The notes under the pieces were generated by a model, which was given only the letters and a program-made list of their open reading frames with translations, was not told the DNA's origin and ran no database searches. From Aliidiomarina quisquiliarum (GTDB lineage: Bacteria > Pseudomonadota > Gammaproteobacteria > Enterobacterales > Alteromonadaceae), in the NCBI RefSeq assembly GCF_023922585.1, contig NZ_JAMFTN010000014.1, positions 130,232-194,231 of the forward strand: a stretch of DNA of 64,000 bases, read 5' to 3'. The position numbers were made by a program, and so were the translations under genes. Positions 54,115-62,863 of the stretch are shown one piece after another (position 1 is the first letter of the stretch; the number at the start of each line of letters is the position of its first letter).

Positions 54115-54645
54115 ATGGACAAAATAGTAAGCACCACCCGCGAATGTAAAGCGCGCCGAGTTCCTACCGGGGAAATGAGAATTTTGCCGAAGGGCGAGTT
54201 TGTTAATATTACCCAAGACCTAGGTGGTAACTACACTATTACTTGGCAAGGTAATATGTGGCGTATTGATGGCACCGACGCCGATGCCATAGGCCGCAAA
54301 CCAACGGTGTTAAGCTTCACGCCAACTGCCGACGGTAGTATAAACGAAGCCCATGTTTGGGAAGCGCTTGAAAGCGTATACGACCCTGAAATACCAATTA
54401 ACTTAGTGTCGTTAGGGTTGATTTATAGCGTGAAAGTAAACCAAGAAACAGGTGTAGTTGACATTCAAATGACCTTAACCGCGCCTGGCTGTGGCATGGG
54501 TCCAGTGTTAGTTGGCGACGTTGAATACCGTGTTGGTATGGTGCCTAACGTTACCAAAGTAGCGGTAGAAATGGTGTTTGACCCACCTTGGTCGCGCGAC
54601 AAAATGAGTGATGAAGCTTTATTAGAAGCCGGTTTGTTTTTTTAA
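54115..54645 (+). CDS. sufT: SufT family Fe-S maturation protein
   Basis: The 176-residue protein has a SufT-specific N-terminal region (VPTGEMRILPKGEFVNITQDLGGNYTI) and a C-terminal DUF59/MIP18 domain (VWEALESVYDPEIPINLVSLGLIYSV, TLTAPGCGMGPVL). SufT helps Fe-S protein maturation in bacteria that rely on SUF under high demand. It is the last gene of the suf operon; a terminator hairpin overlaps its stop codon. Confidence 0.9.
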   Translation: MDKIVSTTRECKARRVPTGEMRILPKGEFVNITQDLGGNYTITWQGNMWRIDGTDADAIGRKPTVLSFTPTADGSINEAHVWEALESVYDPEIPINLVSLGLIYSVKVNQETGVVDIQMTLTAPGCGMGPVLVGDVEYRVGMVPNVTKVAVEMVFDPPWSRDKMSDEALLEAGLFF

Positions 54646-54653
54646 ACCGGCTT
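54626..54653 (+). terminator. Terminator hairpin overlapping the sufT stop codon
   Basis: A perfect ten-base stem AAGCCGGTTT / AAACCGGCTT with an eight-base loop spans the last codons and the TAA of sufT. It is followed by TTTGTGT. It can also act for the convergent sulP gene. Confidence 0.75.
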
Positions 54654-54664
54654 TGTGTGCTGAA

Positions 54665-56419
54665 TTAACTGCAGTCTCTGTTAGCACACCAGCGCCGCGC
54701 TACCTGTGCGGCTTCGGTTATGTTTCTGGTGTAGGTTAATTTCTCTCGTTGTTTTTGAATACCTGCGCGGCGTAACTTCACGATAATGCGTGGTGTTAAC
54801 CCTACCAAAATCATTGCTATACCCTGTTTTGCTAAGTCTTCAATTAGCGACTCTAATGCCACAATAGCGCTGGCGTCGACACTGGGTACGTCGCTCATAT
54901 CTAAAATAACAATGGCAACATTGGAGTCTATTTGCTTTAACGAGCTAATGGCTTTTTCCGCTGCGCCAAAAAACAATGGCCCGTTTACGTCGTATACAGC
55001 AACGGTTTTAGGCAATGCTTCAATGTCGGCAGGAAAGCCCGCCGAGCTAGTATGGGTATATTCAGCCATACGCCGAATAAATAAGGCAGAGGCAATTCCC
55101 ACGCCTACAGCTACCGCTACTACCATGTCGAAAATAACTGTTAGGCCAAAGCAGGTAATTAGTACTAACACGTCGCCAGCAGGGGCTGAGCGCACTGTAT
55201 GAGCAAAATGCCGCGCTTCACTCATGTTCCAAGCCACAATAAAGAGTAAGGCTGCCAACGTGGTCATGGGTACTAGACCAAGCACGTCGGCCAGCAGGGC
55301 AACAGCTAGCAGCACCACTATTGAATGGGTAATTGCCGCCACCGGCGAACGGGCACCGCTCCGTATGCTGGTAGCGGTACGGGCAATGGCTGCGGTGGCA
55401 GTAATACCACCAAAAAATGGGGTTACCACGTTACCAATGCCCTGGCCAATAAGTTCGGCGTTAGGGTCGTGCTTGGTTTTGGTTAGGCCGTCGGCTATAA
55501 CCGCACACAATAATGATTCAATGGCGGCAAGCACTGAAATAGCAAACGCAGGGCCTAATAATGCCCGAATAAGTGCAAAGTCTACTTGTAAGGGCTCGCC
55601 ATTAGGGCCAGGTAAGTTCCATGGCAGTAAAAACGAAGGCGGCATAGGGGGAATACCTGCGCCCACTTTACCTTGCGCTTCCCAAGTAAAACTCGAACTA
55701 ATAGTGGCGATGCTACCAGCGAATTCCTGGCCAAAAAAACCACTGTTTAACAAATATGCAATGCCCGCACCGGCAATTAACCCTATTAATGGCGCAGGAA
55801 GTGGCAATTTCGTGCGTGGCCAAAGCAGCATAAGAACTAAACTAAACAGCCCAACACCAAGCTCGTAAGGATTAGTAGTGCCAATACGGCTCATTATATG
55901 GCTAACATTATCAATAAAATGTGAGTTTTCTTCGGTAAGCAGTAAGCCCAGAAAGTCGGGAACTTGTAATACTGCAATAACTACTGCAATACCTGCAGTA
56001 AAGCCAAGCACTACCGGGTAAGGAATAAAACTGATCAGGCGCCCCATACGGCTAACACCCAGTATAATTAAAATAATACCGGCCATTAACGAAGCGATAA
56101 GCAAGCCGCCTAAGCCATACTGTTGCACCACAGGGAAAAGAATAACCACAAAGGCAGCCGTGGGGCCCGACACGTTATAGCGGGTACCGCCCGTAAGAGC
56201 GATAAGCAAGCCAGCTACAATGGCAGTATATAAGCCGTGTTGCGGGGCTACACCGGTGGCAATGGCTAGCGCCATAGACAAGGGTACAGCAACGGTTCCT
56301 ACGGTTAACCCCGCAAGAATGTCGTGACGAAAATCAGTTTTTGTGTAACCAGCTTCACGCGCTAGTTTAAATCCAGTACCAATACGAAGGCGTGGAATAG
56401 ACAGACGGCGACGGGCCAT
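54665..56419 (-). CDS. SulP family anion transporter with STAS domain
   Basis: The 584-residue protein has the SulP membrane domain of about twelve segments (FRHDILAGLTVGTVAVPLSMALAIATGVAP is the family opening) and a C-terminal STAS domain (IVILDMSDVPSVDASAIVAL). SulP proteins move sulfate, bicarbonate or other anions. The gene sits on the minus strand between sufT and sufE, so a sulfur-related role is possible, but the substrate is not shown by sequence. GGAATTGCC precedes the ATG. Confidence 0.92.
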   Translation of the reverse strand: MARRRLSIPRLRIGTGFKLAREAGYTKTDFRHDILAGLTVGTVAVPLSMALAIATGVAPQHGLYTAIVAGLLIALTGGTRYNVSGPTAAFVVILFPVVQQYGLGGLLIASLMAGIILIILGVSRMGRLISFIPYPVVLGFTAGIAVVIAVLQVPDFLGLLLTEENSHFIDNVSHIMSRIGTTNPYELGVGLFSLVLMLLWPRTKLPLPAPLIGLIAGAGIAYLLNSGFFGQEFAGSIATISSSFTWEAQGKVGAGIPPMPPSFLLPWNLPGPNGEPLQVDFALIRALLGPAFAISVLAAIESLLCAVIADGLTKTKHDPNAELIGQGIGNVVTPFFGGITATAAIARTATSIRSGARSPVAAITHSIVVLLAVALLADVLGLVPMTTLAALLFIVAWNMSEARHFAHTVRSAPAGDVLVLITCFGLTVIFDMVVAVAVGVGIASALFIRRMAEYTHTSSAGFPADIEALPKTVAVYDVNGPLFFGAAEKAISSLKQIDSNVAIVILDMSDVPSVDASAIVALESLIEDLAKQGIAMILVGLTPRIIVKLRRAGIQKQREKLTYTRNITEAAQVARRWCANRDCS

Positions 56420-56560
56420 GGCAATTCCTTAGAATAAAGATTAAATAGGGGCTAAAGGTAATACTTCAGCATGGTATCATATATTCGTTAACGACAAGTT
56501 TCGAATTCAAATACTAGCGTTGTAATAAATAATGCTTGAATTAAATGTAGTGAGTGAAAT

Positions 56561-56977
56561 ATGAATTTACCAAGTACCGACGAAATTGTAGAAGACATTA
56601 ATTTTTTAGACGACTGGGAGTCGCGTTACCAATACATTATTGATTTGGGCAAAGCGCTACCAACTATACCCGAAGCCGAGCGTTTACCTGAATTAAAAGT
56701 AAAGGGCTGTCAAAGCGATGTTTGGCTTATTGCCGACGTTACAGCCGAGCACATGACTTTTCAAGTTGACAGTGACGCAATTATTGTGCGCGGTTTATTA
56801 GGCTTGGTGATGGCGGCCTATAATAACAAAACCGCAGCAGACATTGTTGCTTTCGATATTGACGGGTATTTTGCAGCGCTCGATTTGGAACGGCATTTGT
56901 CGCCCACCCGTGGCAATGGCTTACGGGCTATTGTAGGAAAAATACAATACCTAGCCAGTGCTGCTTCAGCTAGTTAA
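56561..56977 (+). CDS. sufE: SufE cysteine desulfuration protein
   Basis: The 138-residue protein matches SufE: FLDDWESRYQYIIDLGKALPTIPEAERL and the acceptor cysteine in VKGCQSDVWL, then LSPTRGNGLRAIV. It takes persulfide sulfur from SufS and passes it to SufB. It is separated from the main suf operon by the oppositely oriented sulP gene, so it has its own promoter. Confidence 0.95.
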   Translation: MNLPSTDEIVEDINFLDDWESRYQYIIDLGKALPTIPEAERLPELKVKGCQSDVWLIADVTAEHMTFQVDSDAIIVRGLLGLVMAAYNNKTAADIVAFDIDGYFAALDLERHLSPTRGNGLRAIVGKIQYLASAASAS

Positions 56978-57032
56978 AACATGGTTTGCAGAGCTTTGTT
57001 TAGCCTAACAGGTTAGGCAAAGCCAGCCGGGC

Positions 57033-57503
57033 TTAGCTGGAATGAACAGGAATGTTAGCTTGTTCTTTATGTTTGTTGTGCTGTTTCATTTGTTTTACCG
57101 CAACCTGATCCATAGTTAAGCTAGCTAGTGAAATATCATTTAAAAAGCTAGCAATGCGGTCGCTTAAGTCGGCCCATAAATTATGAGTTAAACAGCGCTC
57201 ACCACCATGGCAATTCGACTTGCCCTGGCAACGGGTGGCGTCAACAGACTCATTCACCGCAATAATAATTTGCCCCACAGAAATTAGGGCTGGGTCGCGA
57301 ATTAATTTATAACCGCCGCCTGGTCCACGTACGCTTTCCACCAAATTTGCACGGCGTAACTTAGAAAATAACTGCTCTAAATACGATAGGGAAATGTCTT
57401 GGCGCTCGGCAATGTCAGACAAAGGAGTAGGTTTGTCGTTTCCATACAAGGCAACATCAAGCATTGCGGTAACCGCATAACGTCCTTTCGATGTTAATCG
57501 CAT
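57033..57503 (-). CDS. iscR: Rrf2 family Fe-S cluster regulator, IscR
   Basis: The 156-residue protein starts [19 protein letters not shown], with winged helix, and has the three-cysteine cluster motif [13 protein letters not shown] followed by LTH, which binds a [2Fe-2S] cluster in IscR. Cluster state controls its DNA binding. The ATG at 57503 follows AAGGTGG. No isc genes are present here; instead it lies beside sufE and the suf operon, and a near-identical box precedes both sufB and iscR, so it probably controls SUF and itself. Confidence 0.94.
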   Translation of the reverse strand: MRLTSKGRYAVTAMLDVALYGNDKPTPLSDIAERQDISLSYLEQLFSKLRRANLVESVRGPGGGYKLIRDPALISVGQIIIAVNESVDATRCQGKSNCHGGERCLTHNLWADLSDRIASFLNDISLASLTMDQVAVKQMKQHNKHKEQANIPVHSS

Positions 57504-57579
57504 AAAATTTGTCCACCTTTCGCTTTGTGTGCACGTACTATTACCCATAATTTGAGTAACGTTCAGTGGGTATGATCCC

Positions 57580-57605
57580 ATAACTTGAGTGTTTTAGTCA
57601 AGTAT
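57580..57605 (-). promoter_or_regulatory. IscR-type box before iscR
   Basis: ATAACTTGAGTGTTTTAGTC and the following AAGTAT form a type 1 IscR-like inverted motif. It agrees with the sufB box at nearly every base of CTTGAGTGxTTTAGTCAAG. On the minus strand it supplies a -35 TTGACT for the iscR promoter, with a weak -10 (GATCAT, spacer 18). A poorer copy may lie near 57547-57570. Confidence 0.8.
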
Positions 57606-57675
57606 ATGAAAATATTGACCTAGAATAAGCTTTGCTTAAATAAAAAGCTAAAATTGTTAAAAAGCTTGCCTTTAA

Positions 57676-57693
57676 TATTAGGTTCGTCTAATA
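57676..57693 (+). promoter_or_regulatory. Inverted repeat before the sulfide oxidoreductase gene
   Basis: TATTAG-GTTCGT-CTAATA, a perfect six-base inverted repeat with a six-base gap, lies about 33 bases before the ATG. It may be the operator of a sulfide- or metal-responsive repressor; the protein is not known. Confidence 0.45.
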
Positions 57694-57725
57694 AAGAGGT
57701 AAAGCGATAACTTGGGGCAAAAGCA

Positions 57726-59051
57726 ATGACGGATAAAAAAATAAATAATGGACGCCGAAGCTTTATAAAACTAATGGCCGTAGGGGCTGGGGTTACAGCA
57801 ACGGGTATTGGCGCGCTAACGCCTTATCGAGCTGAAGCTATTACTACCAATGCACATATTGTCATTGTTGGTGCCGGTGCGGCAGGCGTGTCGATGGCGA
57901 ATCGGTTAGCCCGAGAAACCAAAGGCGCCCGCATTACTATTATTGACCGGCGTGAATTACACACCTACCAACCAGGCCTAACGCTAGTGGCCACCGGTAT
58001 TTGGAAGCCAACCAAAGTAGTGGACAGCAATGCCCATTATATTCCCAACAAAGTAAACTGGATAAAAGAAACGGTTACTGAATTTAATCCAGAAGGGAAT
58101 GAAGTTGTAACCGACACAGGCCAGCGAGTGGCTTACGACTACTTAATGGTGGCAACCGGCTTAGAATTAAATTTCGAGGCTATTGAAGGCATGCATGCGG
58201 GCTTAATAGGCAAGCATGGTATTGCCTGCGTATACGACAACCCAGAAAATGCCATGAACAGTTGGAATGTTATTAGCCAATTTACCGACGAAGGCGGCGT
58301 AGGCATTTTCACTCGCCCACCAGGGGCTATTAAATGCGCTGGGGCGCCACTAAAAATTGCCATGTTAACCGAGCATCAGCTGCGCACCAAAGGTAATCGC
58401 GAACGCGCGCAACTAACTTATACGGCACCAGCTACAGGGTTGTTTAGCCAACCCGACGTGAATGAGTTTTTAAAATCACACCTACCCGAGCGTGGCTTTA
58501 ATATGCATTGGAACAGTCGTTTAACGGCTATTGATGCCCAAGCCAAGCGGGCCACTTTCCAAACGGCAGAGGGTATGCAGCAGGTGGAATACGACTTTAT
58601 TCATGTGGTGCCACCCATGCGCGCACCAGACGCACTGAGAAATTCCATGTTGGCGGCACAAGCGGGATCTTTCGCCTCAGGTGGCTGGTTAGAGGTAAAC
58701 AAGCACAGCTTGCAACACGCCCGTTTTAGTAATGTGTTTGGTGCCGGCGACTGTGTAGGCACACCTATAGGAAAAACTGCTGCCAGCGTTAAAGCGCAAG
58801 TGCCAGTGGCTGTACATAACTTACTGCAAGTTATTCAGGGTAAAGCCGCCGACGCTGCTTACAATGGTTATACCTCGTGCCCGTTAGTTACGGAAAAAGG
58901 CGAAGCTATGTTGGTCGAATTTGACTACGACCTGAAAATGGTACCGTCGTTTGGTTTTATTAACCCATTACAACGCCACTGGGTACCATGGGTAATGAAA
59001 GACTACATGCTACAAGGTGCTTATAACGCCATGTTACGCGGCCGAGTTTAA
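57726..59051 (+). CDS. Sulfide:quinone oxidoreductase-like FAD protein with a Tat signal
   Basis: The 441-residue protein has a twin-arginine signal (RRSFIK at 10-15, then a hydrophobic stretch). It has the FAD-binding GAGAAG at 49-54, the second FAD motif FGAGDC at 338-343, and the SQR-type cysteines Cys204 (IKCAGAP) and Cys385 (TSCPLVT). A further cysteine, Cys168, may complete the redox set. Sulfide:quinone reductases oxidise sulfide and pass electrons to quinone; most lack a Tat signal, while flavocytochrome c sulfide dehydrogenases have one. A small membrane protein and a porin follow. Confidence 0.85.
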   Translation: MTDKKINNGRRSFIKLMAVGAGVTATGIGALTPYRAEAITTNAHIVIVGAGAAGVSMANRLARETKGARITIIDRRELHTYQPGLTLVATGIWKPTKVVDSNAHYIPNKVNWIKETVTEFNPEGNEVVTDTGQRVAYDYLMVATGLELNFEAIEGMHAGLIGKHGIACVYDNPENAMNSWNVISQFTDEGGVGIFTRPPGAIKCAGAPLKIAMLTEHQLRTKGNRERAQLTYTAPATGLFSQPDVNEFLKSHLPERGFNMHWNSRLTAIDAQAKRATFQTAEGMQQVEYDFIHVVPPMRAPDALRNSMLAAQAGSFASGGWLEVNKHSLQHARFSNVFGAGDCVGTPIGKTAASVKAQVPVAVHNLLQVIQGKAADAAYNGYTSCPLVTEKGEAMLVEFDYDLKMVPSFGFINPLQRHWVPWVMKDYMLQGAYNAMLRGRV

Positions 59052-59062
59052 GGAGAAACACA

Positions 59063-59404
59063 ATGAGCTTTTCATTATTAGGTATTTTCTCAGTGTTGTT
59101 TGAATCGGCTAAGCCCTTTTCAGGCATGATTTATTTCGCCTTAGCGGTAGAACTACTGGTGTGGATTGTTGTCGTTCGGGGCCGTATAATAACAGCACCT
59201 TGGCGCCATCGTGGGCTTGCTTATTTAGCGGTTGTAGTTGGGGTGTTAGCGTTTGTTTTAGCACCAACTCTCACCGGCTCAAGCCACGGCCATTTAGTTG
59301 GGTTACTCGACTATGGCGTATTATTTTTAGTATCGATAGCTGCAGGGGTCGTTGGGTATTTCTTACTCTGGGGTCCGTGGTTACTTTTTGGAAAATCTAA
59401 ATAG
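59063..59404 (+). CDS. Small membrane protein of unknown function in the sulfide gene cluster
   Basis: The 113-residue protein has three or four membrane segments (GMIYFALAVELLVWIVVV, GLAYLAVVVGVLAFVLA, YGVLFLVSIAAGVVGYFLL) and no recognised family. It starts 11 bases after the oxidoreductase gene and the porin follows 14 bases later, so the three genes form one operon. It could anchor the oxidoreductase at the membrane; this is inferred from position only. Confidence 0.72.
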   Translation: MSFSLLGIFSVLFESAKPFSGMIYFALAVELLVWIVVVRGRIITAPWRHRGLAYLAVVVGVLAFVLAPTLTGSSHGHLVGLLDYGVLFLVSIAAGVVGYFLLWGPWLLFGKSK

Positions 59405-59418
59405 CTCAAGGGGGCTAA

Positions 59419-60456
59419 ATGTTAAAAGTAAAGTTAAAGCAGGTAGCAGTAGTTAGTGCGGTTCTTTCTGCATTAGGTATTTCTGGTGCCGTAGTTGCTG
59501 ATGACGAAAAAACATTCTTTCAAGTGTTAGCACGTGCGCAAGTAGAAATGGTTAACGCTTCTGGAGATATTCCAGATTTAACCGGCGAAGACGGTTTTCA
59601 CATTACCGACGCATGGGGAAATGGTCGCCCAAATAGCCATAACTGGAGCGGTTTGTTTCTCGATGCAGGGCACAAAATAACCGATGGTTTAGAAGTGTTT
59701 GGTCGTTATTCATTTAACTTTAATATGGACGGTTTACCAGACGGCCGAGCCAAATATCGTGACAATTATATTGGTGTTCGCGGTGACTTTGGTGCCGTAC
59801 GTGCGGGTCGTTTAGAGTCTCCATATAAACTAGCCGGCCTAGGTTGGGACCCAATGAACGCCACGTCGCTGCAGGCGCGCATGAACGCAGGGCGTTCGGG
59901 TGGTGCGTTGGGCCATGGTGGTTTCCATAACGACAGCGTTGACTATAACGTTACTATGAACGGCATTAAGTTTAGTGCGTTCTATTCGAGAGGCGACGGC
60001 GGCCCGTCAGGTCCAAATCAAAACTCAATGTATGCGGGTTCGATTATGGTACCAGTGGGCAACGTAGAGCTTTTGCTAGCGCATTTTGACGCTGACGATC
60101 GCGGAGCGGGCAAGCGCGACGGTACTAAGTTAGGCGCACGCTACCAAGAAGGGGCATGGACTTTTGCCGGCCAATACGAATTCCGTGGTACGGGTGTTGA
60201 TAACGGCGACTACTTGTTCTTAACCGGTGCTTACAAAGCGGCTATTGGCCAGTTGTCGCTTAGCTACGGTCGCTTTATGGACGACAGCATTGCTAAAACC
60301 GACGGTGACTATGTTGCTGCTGGTTTAATGCGTCGTTTGTCACCTAATTTTGCTTATCACGCAGGTGTGCGTTACACCGACCGTGACAGCATTGGTTCTG
60401 AAACCTTAGTTGGTGTTGGTTTCCGCTTTACTTGGCAAAACCGCATGTCTTGGTAA
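59419..60456 (+). CDS. Gram-negative porin
   Basis: The 345-residue protein has a signal peptide (ending GAVVADD) and the beta-barrel pattern of trimeric porins: LFLDAGHKITDGLEVFGRYSFNF, YIGVRGDFGAVRAGRLESPYK, and a final strand ending FRFTWQNRMSW with a terminal aromatic residue. It should form an outer-membrane channel. As the third gene after the oxidoreductase it may let in the substrate or let out sulfur products. Confidence 0.88.
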   Translation: MLKVKLKQVAVVSAVLSALGISGAVVADDEKTFFQVLARAQVEMVNASGDIPDLTGEDGFHITDAWGNGRPNSHNWSGLFLDAGHKITDGLEVFGRYSFNFNMDGLPDGRAKYRDNYIGVRGDFGAVRAGRLESPYKLAGLGWDPMNATSLQARMNAGRSGGALGHGGFHNDSVDYNVTMNGIKFSAFYSRGDGGPSGPNQNSMYAGSIMVPVGNVELLLAHFDADDRGAGKRDGTKLGARYQEGAWTFAGQYEFRGTGVDNGDYLFLTGAYKAAIGQLSLSYGRFMDDSIAKTDGDYVAAGLMRRLSPNFAYHAGVRYTDRDSIGSETLVGVGFRFTWQNRMSW

Positions 60457-60502
60457 GCTATAGAGCTTTGTTTAAAGGTAATTAGCTAGAATTTAACGCA
60501 AT

Positions 60503-60538
60503 AAAAAACCCGGGCTTGTAAAAGCACCGGGTTTTTTA
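60503..60538. terminator. Terminator between the porin and the S9 peptidase genes
   Basis: AAAAAACCCGGGCTT...AAGCACCGGGTTTTTT gives a GC-rich stem with A and T runs on each side. It can work in both directions for these two convergent genes. Confidence 0.9.
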
Positions 60539-60562
60539 TTATTAACGACTACAGTGTTGGCT

Positions 60563-62596
60563 TTATTGCGCGCCAGGTTGCGCGTAGCTTTCCATCCAAC
60601 GGCGTACTTCGTGGTACCAATACACCGAGTTGTTTGGCTTTAGTACCCAGTGGTTTTCGTCTGGGTAGTAAATTAGGCGAGAATCAACACCGCGGCTTTG
60701 TAACGTGCGGAATAACTCAAAGCTTTGCCCTACAGGCACTCGCAGGTCTTTCTGGCCGTGAATAATCAATGCTGGGGTGTCGAACTTGTCGGCGTAGTAG
60801 TGCGGTGAAATGTCGCGATAAATTTCTGGCTTGTCCCAGTAGTTTCCGAAACGCTCGGCATGCACTGCAAAGTCGGCCGACATTTGTGAGTACATATTGT
60901 ATACCGGAGCATGAATAAGTAAGGCTTTAAATGGGTGCTCTTTGCCCAATAAAATACTACTTAAATAGCCACCATAGCTACCACCACCTGCCACCATGCG
61001 GTCGCTGTCGATCCAGTCTTTTTCTTTAAACCATTCTGTAGCCGCAATAGTGTCGGCATAAGGCGCAGTAATCCAGTCTGGGTTAATGGCGTCGGTAAAC
61101 TCTTGGCCAAAGCCACTTGAGCCATGGAAGTTATGCCAAGCGGTAACATAGCCCCAAGAAGCAAAGGTTTGTGCGTTCCAGCGGAAGTGGAAACCGTTGG
61201 TAATGGCACTGTGCGGGCCGCCGTGGATAAGTAAAAACAATGGATACTTTTTGCTTTTATCAAATCCTGCAGGGTAGTGAACCCACATTTGAATGTCTTT
61301 ACCGTTATGGCCTTTATAGGTAACAGACTCGTAGGTGCCTAGTTCAACATCGGCCAATAGGTCGTCGTTAAAGGTGTCTAAGCGAGTGGTGCGGCCGTTA
61401 CGGGTATTTACTGTAACCAGCTGGGCTGGGTGCATAAAGCTTTCATTGGTGGCAACCAGTACGCCATTGTTTGAAATGCTTAAACCACTGTAGTTGGTTT
61501 CGCCAGTTATTGCTTTAACGTTGCCGTTGCGGGCATTAATATAATAAACCCGCGAGGTGCCCGCGTCGTCAATCGCGCCATAAAAACCGCGACTATTAGC
61601 TGTCCAAACAAGGCCACGAACGGAGCGATCCCAGTCGCTGGTCATAACCTCGGCGGTGCGCTTTTTCATGTCAAACAACACCAAGTTTACGTTGTCTGCA
61701 TAAAAGCCGGTAATAAGCTGACGCTGAAAGGCTAAGGTGTCGCCATTTGGGCTGAACATGGGTGCATGGTCGCTGCCACGGTTGTCGGCGGTAATATTAG
61801 TGGCTTCCGTGCCACCAATAGCGGCCAAGAAAATATCGTTGTCGGGGCTAACACCGTCGTTTAAGCTGTCTGACACAAACGCAATCCAACGTTCTTTTGG
61901 ATCAATGTCGTAGCTGCTTGCACTTTGCGACGAGCGTGGCAATTGCATATTCAGCGGCTGGGTGACGGCTTCTACTTCACCACCTGCAGCTGGAATACGA
62001 AACACGTGAGCTTCACGGTTCTCGTCAAGCCAGTGGTCAAACTGCGCATAAGGTAGGGCATTCCACTGGTGGGCTGAAACTTTAGTGTCGGCTTTGGCTT
62101 TTACTTGTTGGGCAATGTCGTCCCAGCTTTTGTTTGGCCACACATTACTGATGAAGTAAATGTGCTCGCCGACCCACTTAATACCATAAGCACCTGTGGG
62201 TACATTAGTTAAACGAGTAGCTTCGCCCGGTTGGTTCATCGGTAATATATATACTTGACCAACATCGTCTTTATTACGTTGGCTAATAAAGGCTAGCGCG
62301 TCGCCGGCTGGGGAGAAGGTGGGCTGGCTTACCCGTAAACCTTCAGCGGTAATAGGGCGTTGTACTTTACCGTCGGTAGAAAACAGCCACAGTTGGGTTT
62401 CACCTTTGTCGGTATCAAGGTTATAGCGAGTAACAGGGGCAATAATATGATCGCCCTTAGGGTCAATTTGTGGCGCGCCTATGCGGCTCAGTTGCCAAAG
62501 CAACTCAACCGACAAGGGTTTGCTTTCTTCAGCTTGGGCTTGAGGCAGCACCAAAGCAAAAATCAGCAAGCACAATGCAAAGCCAAGTTTTTTCAT
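60563..62596 (-). CDS. Prolyl oligopeptidase family (S9) peptidase
   Basis: The protein of about 677 residues has a signal peptide (KLGFALCLLIFALVLPQAQA), a beta-propeller of WD40/PD40-like repeats (SQPTFSPAGDALAFIS, HAPMFSPNGDTLAFQR) and a C-terminal alpha/beta hydrolase domain with the nucleophile GGGSYGGYLS, the aspartate in HGQKDLRVP and the histidine in DENHWVL. It should cleave short peptides (dipeptidyl or acylaminoacyl peptidase type) in the periplasm. The ATG at 62596 follows GGAG; an in-frame ATG at 62635 would disrupt the signal peptide. Confidence 0.9.
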   Translation of the reverse strand: MKKLGFALCLLIFALVLPQAQAEESKPLSVELLWQLSRIGAPQIDPKGDHIIAPVTRYNLDTDKGETQLWLFSTDGKVQRPITAEGLRVSQPTFSPAGDALAFISQRNKDDVGQVYILPMNQPGEATRLTNVPTGAYGIKWVGEHIYFISNVWPNKSWDDIAQQVKAKADTKVSAHQWNALPYAQFDHWLDENREAHVFRIPAAGGEVEAVTQPLNMQLPRSSQSASSYDIDPKERWIAFVSDSLNDGVSPDNDIFLAAIGGTEATNITADNRGSDHAPMFSPNGDTLAFQRQLITGFYADNVNLVLFDMKKRTAEVMTSDWDRSVRGLVWTANSRGFYGAIDDAGTSRVYYINARNGNVKAITGETNYSGLSISNNGVLVATNESFMHPAQLVTVNTRNGRTTRLDTFNDDLLADVELGTYESVTYKGHNGKDIQMWVHYPAGFDKSKKYPLFLLIHGGPHSAITNGFHFRWNAQTFASWGYVTAWHNFHGSSGFGQEFTDAINPDWITAPYADTIAATEWFKEKDWIDSDRMVAGGGSYGGYLSSILLGKEHPFKALLIHAPVYNMYSQMSADFAVHAERFGNYWDKPEIYRDISPHYYADKFDTPALIIHGQKDLRVPVGQSFELFRTLQSRGVDSRLIYYPDENHWVLKPNNSVYWYHEVRRWMESYAQPGAQ

Positions 62597-62863
62597 TTTG
62601 TTCTCCAAAAAGTATAAGTCGTATAAGTATTGCAACGAACATATTGGCCTAATTCAGCCGCCGCTGCCAGAGTTCGCGGCTTATAAACCAAGATTCACGA
62701 TAAAACACTAATATTAACCCTTACTACTAAAGCATAGTAGTTATGGCGTAGCCCTTAGATTGAAAAGTAAGGCTTATTGTGGCATAATTCGGCACCAGAA
62801 TTTGAGCATATTTTCTCACGATACACCGCTATGAACAGGGTGATTTCACGAATAGGAATGACT

